Source: Eutreptiella sp. 'Long Island Sound 2002'
Lineage: Eukaryota > Euglenozoa > Euglenophyceae > Eutreptiales > Eutreptiaceae
Length of the DNA stretch: 64,000 bases
NCBI GenBank assembly: GCA_964036045.1
Contig: OZ038382.1
Coordinates: 153,524,961 to 153,588,960, forward strand
Direction: 5' to 3'
This document shows positions 24,756-39,100 of the stretch, in pieces. The notes beneath the pieces were generated by a model that was not told the DNA's origin, did no database searches, and saw only the letters and a list, made by a program, of their open reading frames with translations. The position numbers and the translations under genes were made by a program. Each line of letters begins with the position of its first letter. The stretch's first letter is position 1.

Positions 24756-27153
24756 CCAAAAATGCGAAAAAAAAATTTCGCATTTTTTGGAACCCCCCCT
24801 CCCCTCCCCCCGAAAAAATTTTTTTTCCGGCCATGCAATCATCAAAATCACCCAAACTCAGAAGTTTTCTGTATTCATCTCATAAATGATGCTAAACGGC
24901 CCAAAAAACGGCCTCACATATACTCAAAACGATCGTGAGAAGTGGCAGAACACGTTTACGATGATTGTTTCTGCTAGTTTGCATGTTTTGGTGACTGAAA
25001 AAGTCCAACAAGCCGGTACGATCACTTTGGCGCCCAGGTGCTCCCACGCATCGGACTCTCCCGGACCAGCTATGGTGGAATTTCTCTCCGATCCCTTTAT
25101 TCCTTGCAACTTGCGCCCCAAATATCTGAAAACTGGTGGCGTTTACCCCTCTTTTACGACGTGCTCAATTCGACCGGAGGGGGGCCCCCTTGGGCAAGCG
25201 GCGAAGCCCCGTCCCAAGGGGTCCGGCCCTTTGCCGTTGCCCAGGGGGCAAGCCACCCTGCATTTTTGGGCGGTTGGTGGGGCCATGTTGTCCCTAACCC
25301 CCAAAAATCATATTTGAGGTTGGTTTGGCACCAATACGTGGTCGGTGGTGGGTGTGGGTGCACCCCTGTGCCGAGAAAAAAAAACGGAGAAAACGGCAAA
25401 ACAAAGTTTCCAACCCTCTTGGACCGAATTTTTGCAAGGCCCATATCTCCAAACTGGTATGTGCACCCCCCTTTTTTTTGCTTTCATTGCAAAGTCCACA
25501 TCAAATAGTACCCAAAAATGCGAAAAAAAATTTTCGCATTTTTTGGACACCCCCTTCCCTCCCCCCGAAAATTTTTTTTTCCCGGCCATGCGATCATCAA
25601 AATCACCCAAACTCAGGAGTTTTCTGTATTCATCCCATAAATGATGCTAAAAGGCCCAAAAAACGGCCTCACATATACTCAAAATGATTGTGAGAAGTGG
25701 CAGAACACGTTTACGATGATTGTTTTTGCTAGTTTGCATGTTTTGGTGAATGAAAAAGTCCAACAAGCCGGTACGATCACTTTGGCGCCCAGGTGCTCCC
25801 ACGCATCGGACTCTACCGGACCAGCTATGGTGGAATTTCTCTCCGATCCCTTTATTCCTTGCAACTTGTGCCCCAAATATCTGAAAACTGGTGGCGTTTA
25901 CCCCTCTTTTACGACGTGCTCAATGCGACCGGAGGGGGGCCGCCTTGGGCAAGCGGCGAAGCCCCGTCCCAAGGGATGTGGCCCTTTGCCGTTGCCCAGG
26001 GGGCAAGCCACCCTGCATTTTTGGGCGGTTGGTGGGGCCATGTTGTCCCTAACCCCCAAAAATCATATTTGAGGTTGGTTTGGCACCAATACGTGGTCGG
26101 TCGTGGGTGTGGGTGCACCCCTGTGCCGAGAAAAAAAAACGGAGAAAACGGCAAAACAAAGTTTCCAACCCTCTTGGACCGAATTTTTGCAAGGCCCATA
26201 TCTCCAAACTGGTATGTGCACCCCCCTTTTTTTTGCTTTCATTGCAAAGTCCACATCAAATAGTACCCAAAAATGCGAAAAAAAAATTTCGCATTTTTTG
26301 GACACCCCCTTCCGTCCCCCCGAAAAAATTTTTTTTCCGGCCATGCGATCATCAAAATCACCCAAACTCAGGAGTTTTCTGTATTCATCCCATAAATGAT
26401 GCTAAAAGGCCCAAAAAACGGCCTCACATATACTCAAAATGATTGTGAGAAGTGGCAGAACACGTTTACGATGATTGTTTTTGCTAGTTTGCATGTTTTG
26501 GTGACTGAAAAAGTCCAACAAGCCGGTACGATCACTTTGGCGCCCAGGTGCTCCCACGCATCGGACTCTACCGGACCAGCTATGGTGGAATTTCTCTCCG
26601 ATCCCTTTATTCCTTGCAACTTGTGCCCCAAATATCTGAAAACTGGTGGCGTTTACCCCTCTTTTACGACGTGCTCAATGCGACCGGAGGGGGGCCCCCT
26701 TGGGCAAGCGGCGAAGCCCCGTCCCAAGGGGTGCGGCCCTTTGCCGTTGCCCACGGGGCAAGCCACCCTCCATTTTTAGGCGGTTGGTGGGGCCATGTTG
26801 TCCCTAACCCCCAAAAATCATATTTGAGGTTGGTTTGGCACCAATACGTAGTCGGTGGTGGGTGTGGGTGCACCCCTGTGCCGAGAAAAAAAAACGGAGA
26901 AAGCGGCAAAACAAATTTTCCAACCCTCTTGGACCGAATTTTTGCAAGGCCCATATCTCCAAACTGGTATGCGCACCCCCTTTTTTTTTGCTTTCATTGC
27001 AAAGTCCACATCAAATAGTACCCAAAAATGCGAAACAAAATTTCGCATTTTTTGGAACCCCCCGCCCCCCTCCCCCCGAAAGTTTTTTTTTCCGGCCATG
27101 CAATCATCAAAATCACCCAAACTCAGGATTTTTCTGCATTCATCTCATAAATG
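24752..27153 (+). repeat. Satellite zone with 755-bp monomers
   Basis: Markers at 24889, 25644, 26399 and 27154 are spaced exactly 755 bp. Longer C/T-rich tracts account for the added length. The two monomers left of the element (754 and 753 bp) and the interrupted one (757 bp when rebuilt) belong to the same length class, so the element sits inside this zone. Confidence 0.93.
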
Positions 27154-30100
27154 ATGCTAAACGGCCCAAAAAACGGCCTCACATATACTCAAAACGATCG
27201 TGAGAAGTGGCAGAACACGTTTACGATGATTGTATCTGCTAGTTTGCATGTTTTGTTGACTGAAAAAGTCCAACAAGCCAGTACGATCACTTTGGCGCCC
27301 AGGTGCTCCCACGCATCGGACTCTCCCCGACCAACTATGGTGGAATTTCTCTCCAATCCCTTTATTCCTTGCAACTTGCGCCCAGAATATCTCAATACTG
27401 GTGGCGTTTACCCCCCTATACAACGTGCTCAATGCGATCGGAGGGGGGCCCCCTTGGGCAAGCGGCGAAGCACCGTCCCAAGGGGTGCGCCCCTTTGCCG
27501 TTGCCCAGGGGGCAAGCCACCCTGCAATTTTGGGCGGTTGGTGGGGCCATGTTGTCCCTAACCCCCAAAAATCATATTTGAGGTTGGTTTGGCACCAATA
27601 CGTGGTCGGTGGTGGGTGTGGGTGCACCCCTGTGCCGAGAAAAAAAAACGGAGAAAACGGCAAAACAAAGTTTCCAACCCTCTTGGACCGAATTTTTGCA
27701 AGGCCCATATCTCCAAACTGGTATGCGCACCCCCGTTTTTTTTGCTTTCATTGCGAAGTCCACATCAAATAGTACCCAAAAATGCGAAGAAAAAATATTT
27801 CGCATTTTTTGGACCCCCCCCCGAAAATTTTTTTTTCCGGCCATGCCATCATCGAAATCACCCAAACTCAGGAGTTTTCTGTATTCATCTCAGAAATGAT
27901 GCTAAACGGCCCAAAAAACGGGCTCACATATACTCAAAATGATCGTGAGAAGTGGCGTAACACGTTTATGATGATTGTTTCTGCTAGTTTGCATGTTTTG
28001 GTGACTGAAAAAGTCCAACAAGCCAGTACGATCACTTTGGCGCCCAGGTGCTCCCACGCATCGGACTCTCCCGGACCAGCTATGATGGAATTTCTCTCCA
28101 ATCCCTTTATTCCTTGCAACTTGCGCCCCAAATATCTCAAAACTGGTGGCGTTTACCCCCCTATACGACGTGCTCAATGCGACCGGAGGGGGGCCCCCTT
28201 GGGCAAGCGGCGAAGCCCCGTCCCAAGGGGTGCGCCCCTTTGCTGTTGCCCAGGGGGCAAGCCACCCTGCAATTTTGGGCGGTTGGTGGGGCCATGTTGT
28301 CCCTAACCCCCAAAAATCATATTTGAGGTTGGTTTGGCACCAATACGTGGTCGGTGGTGGGTGTGGGTGCACCCCTGTGCCGAGAAAAAAAAAGGAGAAA
28401 ACGGCAAAACAAAGTTTCCAACCCTCTTGGACCGAATTTTTGCCACGCCCATATCTCCAAACTGGTATGCGCACCCCCGTTTTTTTTGCTTTCATTGCGA
28501 AGTCCAGATCAAATAGTACCCAAAAAGACGAAAAAATATTTCGCATTTTTTGGACCCCCCCCCGAAAATTTTTTTTTTCCGGCCATGCCATCATCGAAAT
28601 CACCCAAACTCAGGAGTTTTCTTTATTCATCTCATAACTGATGCTAAACGGCCCAAAAAACGGGCTCACATATACTCAAAACGATCGTGAGAAGTGGCGT
28701 AACACGTTTACGATGATTGTTTCTGCTAGTTTGCATGTTTTGGTGACTGAAAAAGTCCAACAAGCCAGTACGATCACTTTGGCGCCCAGGTGCTCCCACG
28801 CATCGGACTCTCCCGGACCAGCTATGATGGAATTTCTCTCCAATCCCTTTATTCCTTGCAACTTGCGCCCAGAATATCTCAATACTGGTGGCGTTTACCC
28901 CCCTATACGACGTGCTCAATGCGATCGGAGGGGGGCCCCCTTGGGCAAGCGGCGAAGCCCCGTCCCAAGGGGTGTGCCCCTTTGCCGTTGCCCAGGGGGC
29001 AAGCCACCCTGCAATTTTGGGCGGTTGGTGGGGCCATGTTGTCCCTAACCCCCAAAAATCATATTTGAGGTTGGTTTGGCACCAATACGTGGTCGGTGGT
29101 GGGTGTGGGTGCACCCCTGTGCCGAGAAAAAAAAGGAGAAAATGGCAAAACAAAGTTTCCAACCCTCTTGGACCGAATTTTTGCAAGGCCCATATCTCCA
29201 AACTGGTATGCGCACCCCCGTTTTTTTTGCTTTCATTGCGAAGTCCAGATCAAATAGTACCCAAAAAGACGAAAAAATATTTCGCATTTTTTGGACCCCC
29301 CCCCGAAAAATTTTTTTTTTCCGGCCATGCCATCATCGAAATCACCCAAACTCAGGAGTTTCCTGTATTCATCTCATAACTGATGCTAAACGGCCCAAAA
29401 AACGGGCTCACATATACTCAAAACGATCGTGAGAAGTGGCGTAACACGTTTACGATGATTGTTTCTGCTACTTTGCATGTTTTGGTGACTGAAAAAGTCC
29501 AACAAGCCAGTACGATCACTTTGGCGCCCAGGTGCTCCCACGCATCGGACTCTCCCGGACCAGCTATGATGGAATTTCTCTCCAATCCCTTTATTCCTTG
29601 CAACTTGCGCCCAGAATATCTCAATACTGGTGGCATTTACCCCCCTATACGACGTGCTCAATGCGATCGGAGGGGGGCCCCCTTGGGCAAGCGGCGAAGC
29701 CCCGTCCCAAGGGGTGCGCCCCTTTGCCGTTGCCCAGGGGGCAAGCCACCCTGCAATTTTGGGCGGTTGGCGGGGCCATGTTGTCCCTAACCCCCAAAAA
29801 TCATATTTGAGGTTGGTTTGGCACCAATACGTGGTCGGTGGTGGGTGTGGGTGCACCCCTGTGCCGAGAAGAAAAAACGGAGAAAACGGCAAAACAAAGT
29901 TTCCAACCCTCTTGGACCGAATTTTTGCAAGGCCCATATCTCCAAACTGGTATGTGCACCCCCGTTTTTTTTGCTTTCATTGCGAAGTCCACATCAAATA
30001 GTACCCAAAAAGACGAAAAAATATTTCGCATTTTTTGGACCCCCCCCCGAAAATTTTTTTTTTCCAGCCATGCCATCATCGAAATCACCCAAACTCAGGA

Positions 30101-33100
30101 GTTTTCTGTATTCATCTCATAACTGATGCTAAACGGCCCAAAAAACGGGCTCACATATACTCAAAACGAATGTGAGAAGTGGCGTAACACGTTTACGATG
30201 ATTGTTTCTGCTAGTTTGCATGTTTTGGTGACTGAAAAAGTCCAACAAGCCAGTACGATCACTTTGGCGCCCAGGTGCTCCCACGCATCGGACTCTCCCG
30301 GACCAGCTATGATGGAATTTCTCTCCAATCCCTTTATTCCTTGCAACTTGCGCCCAGAATATCTCAATACTGGTGGCATTTACCCCCCTATACAACGTGC
30401 TCAATGCGATCGGAGGGGGGCCCCCTTGGGCAAGCGGCGAAGCCCCGTCCCAAGGGGTGCGCCCCTTTGCCGTTGCCCAGGGGGCAAGCCACCCTGCAAT
30501 TTTGGGCGGTTGGTGGGGCCATGTTGTCCCTAACCCCCAAAAATCATATTTGAGGTTGGTTTGGCACCAATACGTGGTCGGTGGTGGGTGTGGGTGCACC
30601 CCTGTGCCGAGAAAAAAAAACGGAGAAAACGGCAAAACAAAGTTTCCAACCCTCTTGGACCGAATTTTTGCAAGGCCGATATCTCCAAACTGGTATGCGC
30701 ACCCCCGTTTTTTTTGCTTTCATTGCGAAGTCCACATCAAATAGTACCCAAAGAGACGAAAAAATATTTCGCATTTTTTGGACCCCCCCCCGAAAAATTT
30801 TTTTTCCGGCCATGCCATCATCGAAATCACCCAGACTCAGGAGTTTTCTCTATTCATCTCAGAAATGATGCTAAACGGCCCAAAAAACAGGCTCACATAT
30901 ACTCAAAACGACCGTGAGAAGTGGCGTAACACGTTTACGATGATTGTTTCTGCTAGTTTGCATGTTTTGGTGACTGAAAAAGTCCAACAAGCCAGTACGA
31001 TCACTTTGGCGCCCAGGTGCTCCCACGCATCGGACTCTCCCGGACCAGCTATGATGGAATTTCTCTCCAATCCCTTTATTCCTTGCAACTTGCGCCCAGA
31101 ATATCTCAATACTGGTGGCGTTTACCCCCCTATACGACATGCTCAATGCGATCGGAGGGGGGCCCCCTTGGGCAAGCGGCGAAGCCCCGTCCCAAGGGGT
31201 GCGCCCCTTTGCCGTTGCCCAGGGGGCAAGCCACCCTGCAATTTTGGGCGGTTGGTGGGGCCATGTTGTCCCTAACCCCCAAAAATCATATTTGAGGTTG
31301 GTTTGGCACCAATACGTGGTCGGTGGTTGGTGTGGGTGCACCCCTGTGCCGAGAAAAAAAAACGGAGAAAACGGCAAAACAAAGTTTCCAACCCTCTTGG
31401 ACCGAATTTTTGCAAGGCCCATATCTCCAAACTGGTATGCGCACCCCCGTTTTTTTTGCTTTCATTGCGAAGTCCACATCAAATAGTACCCGAAAAGACG
31501 CAAAAAATATTTCGCATTTTTTGGACCCCCCCCCGAAATTTTTTTTTTTCCGGCCATGCCATCATCGAAATCACCCAAACTCAGGAGTTTTCTGTATTCA
31601 TCTCATAACTGATGCTAAACGGCCCAAAAAACGGCCTCACATATACTCAAAACGATCGTGAGAAGTGGCGTAACACGTTTACGATGATTGTTTTTGCTAG
31701 TTTGCATGTTTTGGTGACTGAAAAAGTCCAACAAGCCAGTACGATCACTTTGGCGCCCAGGTGCTCCCACGCATCGGACTCTCCCGGACCAGCTATGATG
31801 GAATTTCTCTCCAATCCCTTTATTCCTTGCAACTTGCGCCCAGAATATCTCAATACTGGTGGCGTTTACCCCCCTATACGACGTGCTCAATGCGATCGGA
31901 GGGGGGCCCCCTTGGGCAAGCGGCAAAGCCCCGTCCCAAGGGGTGCGCCCCTTTGCCGTTGCCCAGGGGGCAAGCCACCCTGCAATTTTGGGCGGTTGGT
32001 GGGGCCATGTTGTCCCTAACCCCCAAAAATCATATTTGAGGTTGGTTTGGCACCAATACGTGGTCGGTGGTGGGTGTGGGTGCACCCCTGTGCCGGGAAA
32101 AAAAAAGGAGAAAACGGCAAAACAAAGTTTCCAACCCTCTTGGACCGAATTTTTGCAAGGCCCATATCTCCAAACTGGTATGCGCACCCCCGTTTTTTTT
32201 GCTTTCATTGCGAAGTCCAGATCAGATAGTACCCAAAAAGACGAAAAAATATTTCGCATTTTTTGGACCCCCCCCCGAAAAAATTTTTTTTTCCGGCCAT
32301 GCCATCATCGAAATCACCCAAACTCAGGAGTTTTCTGTATTCATCTCATAACTGATGCTAAACGGCCCAAAAAACGGGCTCACATATACTCAAAACGATC
32401 GTGAGAAGTGGCGTAACACGTTTACGATGATTGTTTCTGCTAGTTTGCATGTTTTGGTGACTGAAAAAGTCCAACAAGCCAGTACGATCACTTTGGCGCC
32501 CAGGTGCTCCCACGCATCGGACTCTCCCGGACCAGCTATGATGGAATTTCTCTCCAATCCCTTTATTCCTTGCAACTTGTGCCCAGAATATCTCAATACT
32601 GGTGGCGTTTACCCCCCTATACGACGTGCTCAATGCGATCGGAGGGGGGCCCCCTTGGGCAAGCGGCAAAGCCCCGTCCCAAGGGGTGCGCCCCTTTGCC
32701 GTTGCCCAGGGGGCAAGCCACCCTGCAATTTTGGGCGGTTGGTGGGGCCATGTTGTCCCTAACCCCCAAAAATCATATTTGAGGTTGGTTTGGCACCAAT
32801 ACGTGGTCGGTGGTGGGTGTGGGTGCACCCCTGTGCCGGGAAAAAAAAAGGAGAAAACGGCAAAACAAAGTTTCCAACCCTCTTGGACCGAATTTTTGCA
32901 AGGCCCATATCTCCAAACTGGTATGCGCACCCCCGTTTTTTTTGCTTTCATTGCGAAGTCCAGATCAAATAGTACCCAAAAAGACGAAAAAATATTTCGC
33001 ATTTTTTGGACCCCCCCCCGAAAATTTTTTTTTTTCCGGCCATGCCATCATCGAAATCACCCAAACTCAGGAGTTTTCTGTATTCATCTCATAACTGATG

Positions 33101-36100
33101 CTAAACGGCCCAAAAAACGGGCTCACATATACTCAAAACGATCGTGAGAAGTGGCGTAACACGTTTACGATGATTGTTTCTGCTAGTTTGCATGTTTTGG
33201 TGACTGAAAAAGTCCAACAAGCCAGTACGATCACTTTGGCGCCCAGGTGCTCCCACGCATCGGACTCTCCCGGACCAGCTATGATGGAATTTCTCTCCAA
33301 TCCCTTTATTCCTTGCAACTTGCGCCCAGAATATCTCAATACTGGTGGCGTTTACCCCCCTATACGACGTGCTCAATGCGATCAGAGGGGGGCCCCCTTG
33401 GGCAAGCGGCGAAGCCCCGTCCCAAGGGGTGCGCCCCTTTGCCGTTGCCCAGGGGGCAAGCCACCCTGCAATTTTGGGCGGTTGGTGGGGCCATGTTGTC
33501 CCTAACCCCCAAAAATCATATTTGAGGTTGGTTTGGCACCAATACGTGGTCGGTGGTGGGTGTGGGTGCACCCCTGTGCCGGGAAAAAAAAAGGAGAAAA
33601 CGGCAAAACAAAGTTTCCAACCCTCTTGGACCGAATTTTTGCAAGGCCCATATCTCCAAACTGGTATGCGCACCCCCGTTTTTTTTGCTTTCATTGCGAA
33701 GTCCAGATCAAATAGTACCCAAAAAGACGAAAAAATATTTCGCATTTTTTGGACCCCCCCCCGAAAATTTTTTTTTTCCGGCCATGCCATCATCGAAATC
33801 ACCCAAACTCAGGAGTCTTCTGTATTCATCTCATAACTGATGCTAAACGGCCCAAAAAACGGGCTCACATATACTCAAAACGATCGTGAGAAGTGGCGTA
33901 ACACGTTTACGATGATTGTTTCTGCTAGTTTGCATGTTTTGGTGACTGAAAAAGTCCAACAAGCCAGTACGATCACTTTGGCGCCCAGGTGCTCCCACGC
34001 ATCGGACTCTCCCGGACCAGCTATGATGGAATTTCTCTCCAATCCCTTTATTCCTTGCAACTTGCGCCCAGAATATCTCAATACTGGTGGCGTTTACCCC
34101 CCTATACGACGTGCTCAATGCGATCGGAGGGGGGCCCCCTTGGGCAAGCGGCAAAGCCCCGTCCCAAGGGGTGCGCCCCTTTGCCGTTGCCCAGGGGGCA
34201 AGCCACCCTGCAATTTTGGGCGGTTGGTGGGGCCATGTTGTCCCTAACCCCCAAAAATCATATTTGAGGTTGGTTTGGCACCAATACGTGGTCGGTGGTG
34301 GGTGTGGGTGCACCCCTGTGCCGGGAAAAAAAAAGGAGAAAACGGCAAAACAAAGTTTCCAACCCTCTTGGACCGAATTTTTGCAAGGCCCATATCTCCA
34401 AACTGGTATGCGCACCCCCGTTTTTTTTGCTTTCATTGCGAAGTCCAGATCAAATAGTACCCAAAAAGACGAAAAATATTTCGCATTTTTTGGACCCCCC
34501 CCCCGAAAATTTTTTTTTTTCCGGCCATGCCATCATCGAAATCACCCAAACTCAGGAGTTTTCTGTATTCATCTCATAACTGATGCTAAACGGCCCAAAA
34601 AACGGGCTCACATATACTCAAAACGATCGTGAGAAGTGGCGTAACACGTTTACGATGATTGTTTCTGCTAGTTTGCATGTTTTGGTGACTGAAAAAGTCC
34701 AACAAGCCAGTACGATCACTTTGGCGCCCAGGTGCTCCCACGCATCGGACTCTCCCGGACCAGCTATGATGGAATTTCTCTCCAATCCCTTTATTCCTTG
34801 CAACTTGCGCCCAGAATATCTCAATACTGGTGGCGTTTACCCCCCTATACGACGTGCTCAATGCGATCGGAGGGGGGCCCCCTTGGGCAAGCGGCAAAGC
34901 CCCGTCCCAAGGGGTGCGCCCCTTTGCCGTTGCCCAGGGGGCAAGCCACCCTGCAATTTTGGGCGGTTGGTGGGGCCATGTTGTCCCTAACCCCCAAAAA
35001 TCATATTTGAGGTTGGTTTGGCACCAATACGTGGTCGGTGGTGGGTGTGGGTGCACCCCTGTGCCGGGAAAAAAAAAGGAGAAAACGGCAAAACAAAGTT
35101 TCCAACCCTCTTGGACCGAATTTTTGCAAGGCCCATATCTCCAAACTGGTATGCGCACCCCCGTTTTTTTTGCTTTCATTGCGAAGTCCAGATCAAATAG
35201 TACCCAAAAAGACGAAAAAATATTTCGCATTTTTTGGACCCCCCCCCGAAAATTTTTTTTTTTCCGGCCATGCCATCATCGAAATCACCCAAACTCAGGA
35301 GTTTTCTGTATTCATCTCATAACTGATGCTAAACGGCCCAAAAAACGGGCTCACATATACTCAAAACGATCGTGAGAAGTGGCGTAACACGTTTACGATG
35401 ATTGTTTCTGCTAGTTTGCATGTTTTGGTGACTGAAAAAGTCCAACAAGCCAGTACGATCACTTTGGCGCCCAGGTGCTCCCACGCATCGGACTCTCCCG
35501 GACCAGCTATGATGGAATTTCTCTCCAATCCCTTTATTCCTTGCAACTTGCGCCCAGAATATCTCAATACTGGTGGCGTTTACCCCCCTATACGACGTGC
35601 TCAATGCGATCGGAGGGGGGCCCCCTTGGGCAAGCGGCAAAGCCCCGTCCCAAGGGGTGCGCCCCTTTGCCGTTGCCCAGGGGGCAAGCCACCCTGCAAT
35701 TTTGGGCGGTTGGTGGGGCCATGTTGTCCCTAACCCCCAAAAATCATATTTGAGGTTGGTTTGGCACCAATACGTGGTCGGTGGTGGGTGTGGGTGCACC
35801 CCTGTGCCGGGAAAAAAAAAGGAGAAAACGGCAAAACAAAGTTTCCAACCCTCTTGGACCGAATTTTTGCAAGGCCCATATCTCCAAACTGGTATGCGCA
35901 CCCCCGTTTTTTTTGCTTTCATTGCGAAGTCCAGATCAAATAGTACCCAAAAAGACGAAAAAATATTTCGCATTTTTTGGACCCCCCCCCGAAAATTTTT
36001 TTTTTTCCGGCCATGCCATCATCGAAATCACCCAAACTCAGGAGTTTTCTGTATTCATCTCATAACTGATGCTAAACGGCCCAAAAAACGGGCTCACATA

Positions 36101-39100
36101 TACTCAAAACGATCGTGAGAAGTGGCGTAACACGTTTACGATGATTGTTTCTGCTAGTTTGCATGTTTTGGTGACTGAAAAAGTCCAACAAGCCAGTACG
36201 ATCACTTTGGCGCCCAGGTGCTCCCACGCATCGGACTCTCCCGGACCAGCTATGATGGAATTTCTCTCCAATCCCTTTATTCCTTGCAACTTGCGCCCAG
36301 AATATCTCAATACTGGTGGCGTTTACCCCCCTATACGACGTGCTCAATGCGATCGGAGGGGGGCCCCCTTGGGCAAGCGGCGAAGCCCCGTCCCAAGGGG
36401 TGCGCCCCTTTGCCGTTGCCCAGGGGGCAAGCCACCCTGCAATTTTGGGCGGTTGGTGGGGCCATGTTGTCCCTAACCCCCAAAAATCATATTTGAGGTT
36501 GGTTTGGCACCAATACGTGGTCGGTGGTGGGTGTGGGTGCACCCCTGTGCCGGGAAAAAAAAAGGAGAAAACGGCAAAACAAAGTTTCCAACCCTCTTGG
36601 ACCGAATTTTTGCAAGGCCCATATCTCCAAACTGGTATGCGCACCCCCGTTTTTTTTGCTTTCATTGCGAAGTCCAGATCAAATAGTACCCAAAAAGACG
36701 AAAAAATATTTCGCATTTTTTGGACCCCCCCCCGAAAAATTTTTTTTTTCCGGCCATGCCATCATCGAAATCACCCAAACTCAGGAGTTTTCTGTATTCA
36801 TCTCATAACTGATGCTAAACGGCCCAAAAAACGGGCTCACATATACTCAAAACGATCGTGAGAAGTGGCGTAACACGTTTACGATGATTGTTTCTGCTAG
36901 TTTGCATGTTTTGGTGACTGAAAAAGTCCAACAAGCCAGTACGATCACTTTGGCGCCCAGGTGCTCCCACGCATCGGACTCTCCCGGACCAGCTATGATG
37001 GAATTTCTCTCCAATCCCTTTATTCCTTGCAACTTGCGCCCAGAATATCTCAATACTGGTGGCGTTTACCCCCCTATACGACGTGCTCAATGCGATCGGA
37101 GGGGGGCCCCCTTGGGCAAGCGGCGAAGCCCCGTCCCAAGGGGTGTGCCCCTTTGCCGTTGCCCAGGGGGCAAGCCACCCTGCAATTTTGGGCGGTTGGT
37201 GGGGCCATGTTGTCCCTAACCCCCAAAAATCATATTTGAGGTTGGTTTGGCACCAATACGTGGTCGGTGGTGGGTGTGGGTGCACCCCTGTGCCGGGAAA
37301 AAAAAAGGAGAAAACGGCAAAACAAAGTTTCCAACCCTCTTGGACCGAATTTTTGCAAGGCCCATATCTCCAAACTGGTATGCGCACCCCCGTTTTTTTT
37401 GCTTTCATTGCGAAGTCCAGATCAAATAGTACCCAAAAAGACGAAAAAATATTTCGCATTTTTTGGACCCCCCCCCGAAAATTTTTTTTTTTCCGGCCAT
37501 GCCATCATCGAAATCACCCAAACTCAGGAGTTTTCTGTATTCATCTCATAACTGATGCTAAACGGCCCAAAAAACGGGCTCACATATACTCAAAACGATC
37601 GTGAGAAGTGGCGTAACACGTTTACGATGATTGTTTCTGCTAGTTTGCATGTTTTGGTGACTGAAAAAGTCCAACAAGCCAGTACGATCACTTTGGCGCC
37701 CAGGTGCTCCCACGCATCGGACTCTCCCGGACCAGCTATGATGGAATTTCTCTCCAATCCCTTTATTCCTTGCAACTTGCGCCCAGAATATCTCAATACT
37801 GGTGGCGTTTACCCCCCTATACGACGTGCTCAATGCGATCGGAGGGGGGCCCCCTTGGGCAAGCGGCGAAGCCCCGTCCCAAGGGGTGCGCCCCTTTGCC
37901 GTTGCCCAGGGGGCAAGCCACCCTGCAATTTTGGGCGGTTGGTGGGGCCATGTTGTCCCTAACCCCCAAAAATCATATTTGAGGTTGGTTTGGCACCAAT
38001 ACGTGGTCGGTGGTGGGTGTGGGTGCACCCCTGTGCCGGGAAAAAAAAAGGAGAAAACGGCAAAACAAAGTTTCCAACCCTCTTGGACCGAATTTTTGCA
38101 AGGCCCATATCTCCAAACTGGTATGCGCACCCCCGTTTTTTTTGCTTTCATTGCGAAGTCCAGATCAAATAGTACCCAAAAAGACGAAAAAATATTTCGC
38201 ATTTTTTGGACCCCCCCCCGAAAATTTTTTTTTTTCCGGCCATGCCATCATCGAAATCACCCAAACTCAGGAGTTTTCTGTATTCATCTCATAACTGATG
38301 CTAAACGGCCCAAAAAACGGGCTCACATATACTCAAAACGATCGTGAGAAGTGGCGTAACACGTTTACGATGATTGTTTCTGCTAGTTTGCATGTTTTGG
38401 TGACTGAAAAAGTCCAACAAGCCAGTACGATCACTTTGGCGCCCAGGTGCTCCCACGCATCGGACTCTCCCGGACCAGCTATGATGGAATTTCTCTCCAA
38501 TCCCTTTATTCCTTGCAACTTGCGCCCAGAATATCTCAATACTGGTGGCGTTTACCCCCCTATACGACGTGCTCAATGCGATCGGAGGGGGGCCCCCTTG
38601 GGCAAGCGGCGAAGCCCCGTCCCAAGGGGTGTGCCCCTTTGCCGTTGCCCAGGGGGCAAGCCACCCTGCAATTTTGGGCGGTTGGTGGGGCCATGTTGTC
38701 CCTAACCCCCAAAAATCATATTTGAGGTTGGTTTGGCACCAATACGTGGTCGGTGGTGGGTGTGGGTGCACCCCTGTGCCGGGAAAAAAAAAGGAGAAAA
38801 CGGCAAAACAAAGTTTCCAACCCTCTTGGACCGAATTTTTGCAAGGCCCATATCTCCAAACTGGTATGCGCACCCCCGTTTTTTTTGCTTTCATTGCGAA
38901 GTCCAGATCAAATAGTACCCAAAAAGACGAAAAAATATTTCGCATTTTTTGGACCCCCCCCCGAAAATTTTTTTTTTTCCGGCCATGCCATCATCGAAAT
39001 CACCCAAACTCAGGAGTTTTCTGTATTCATCTCATAACTGATGCTAAACGGCCCAAAAAACGGGCTCACATATACTCAAAACGATCGTGAGAAGTGGCGT

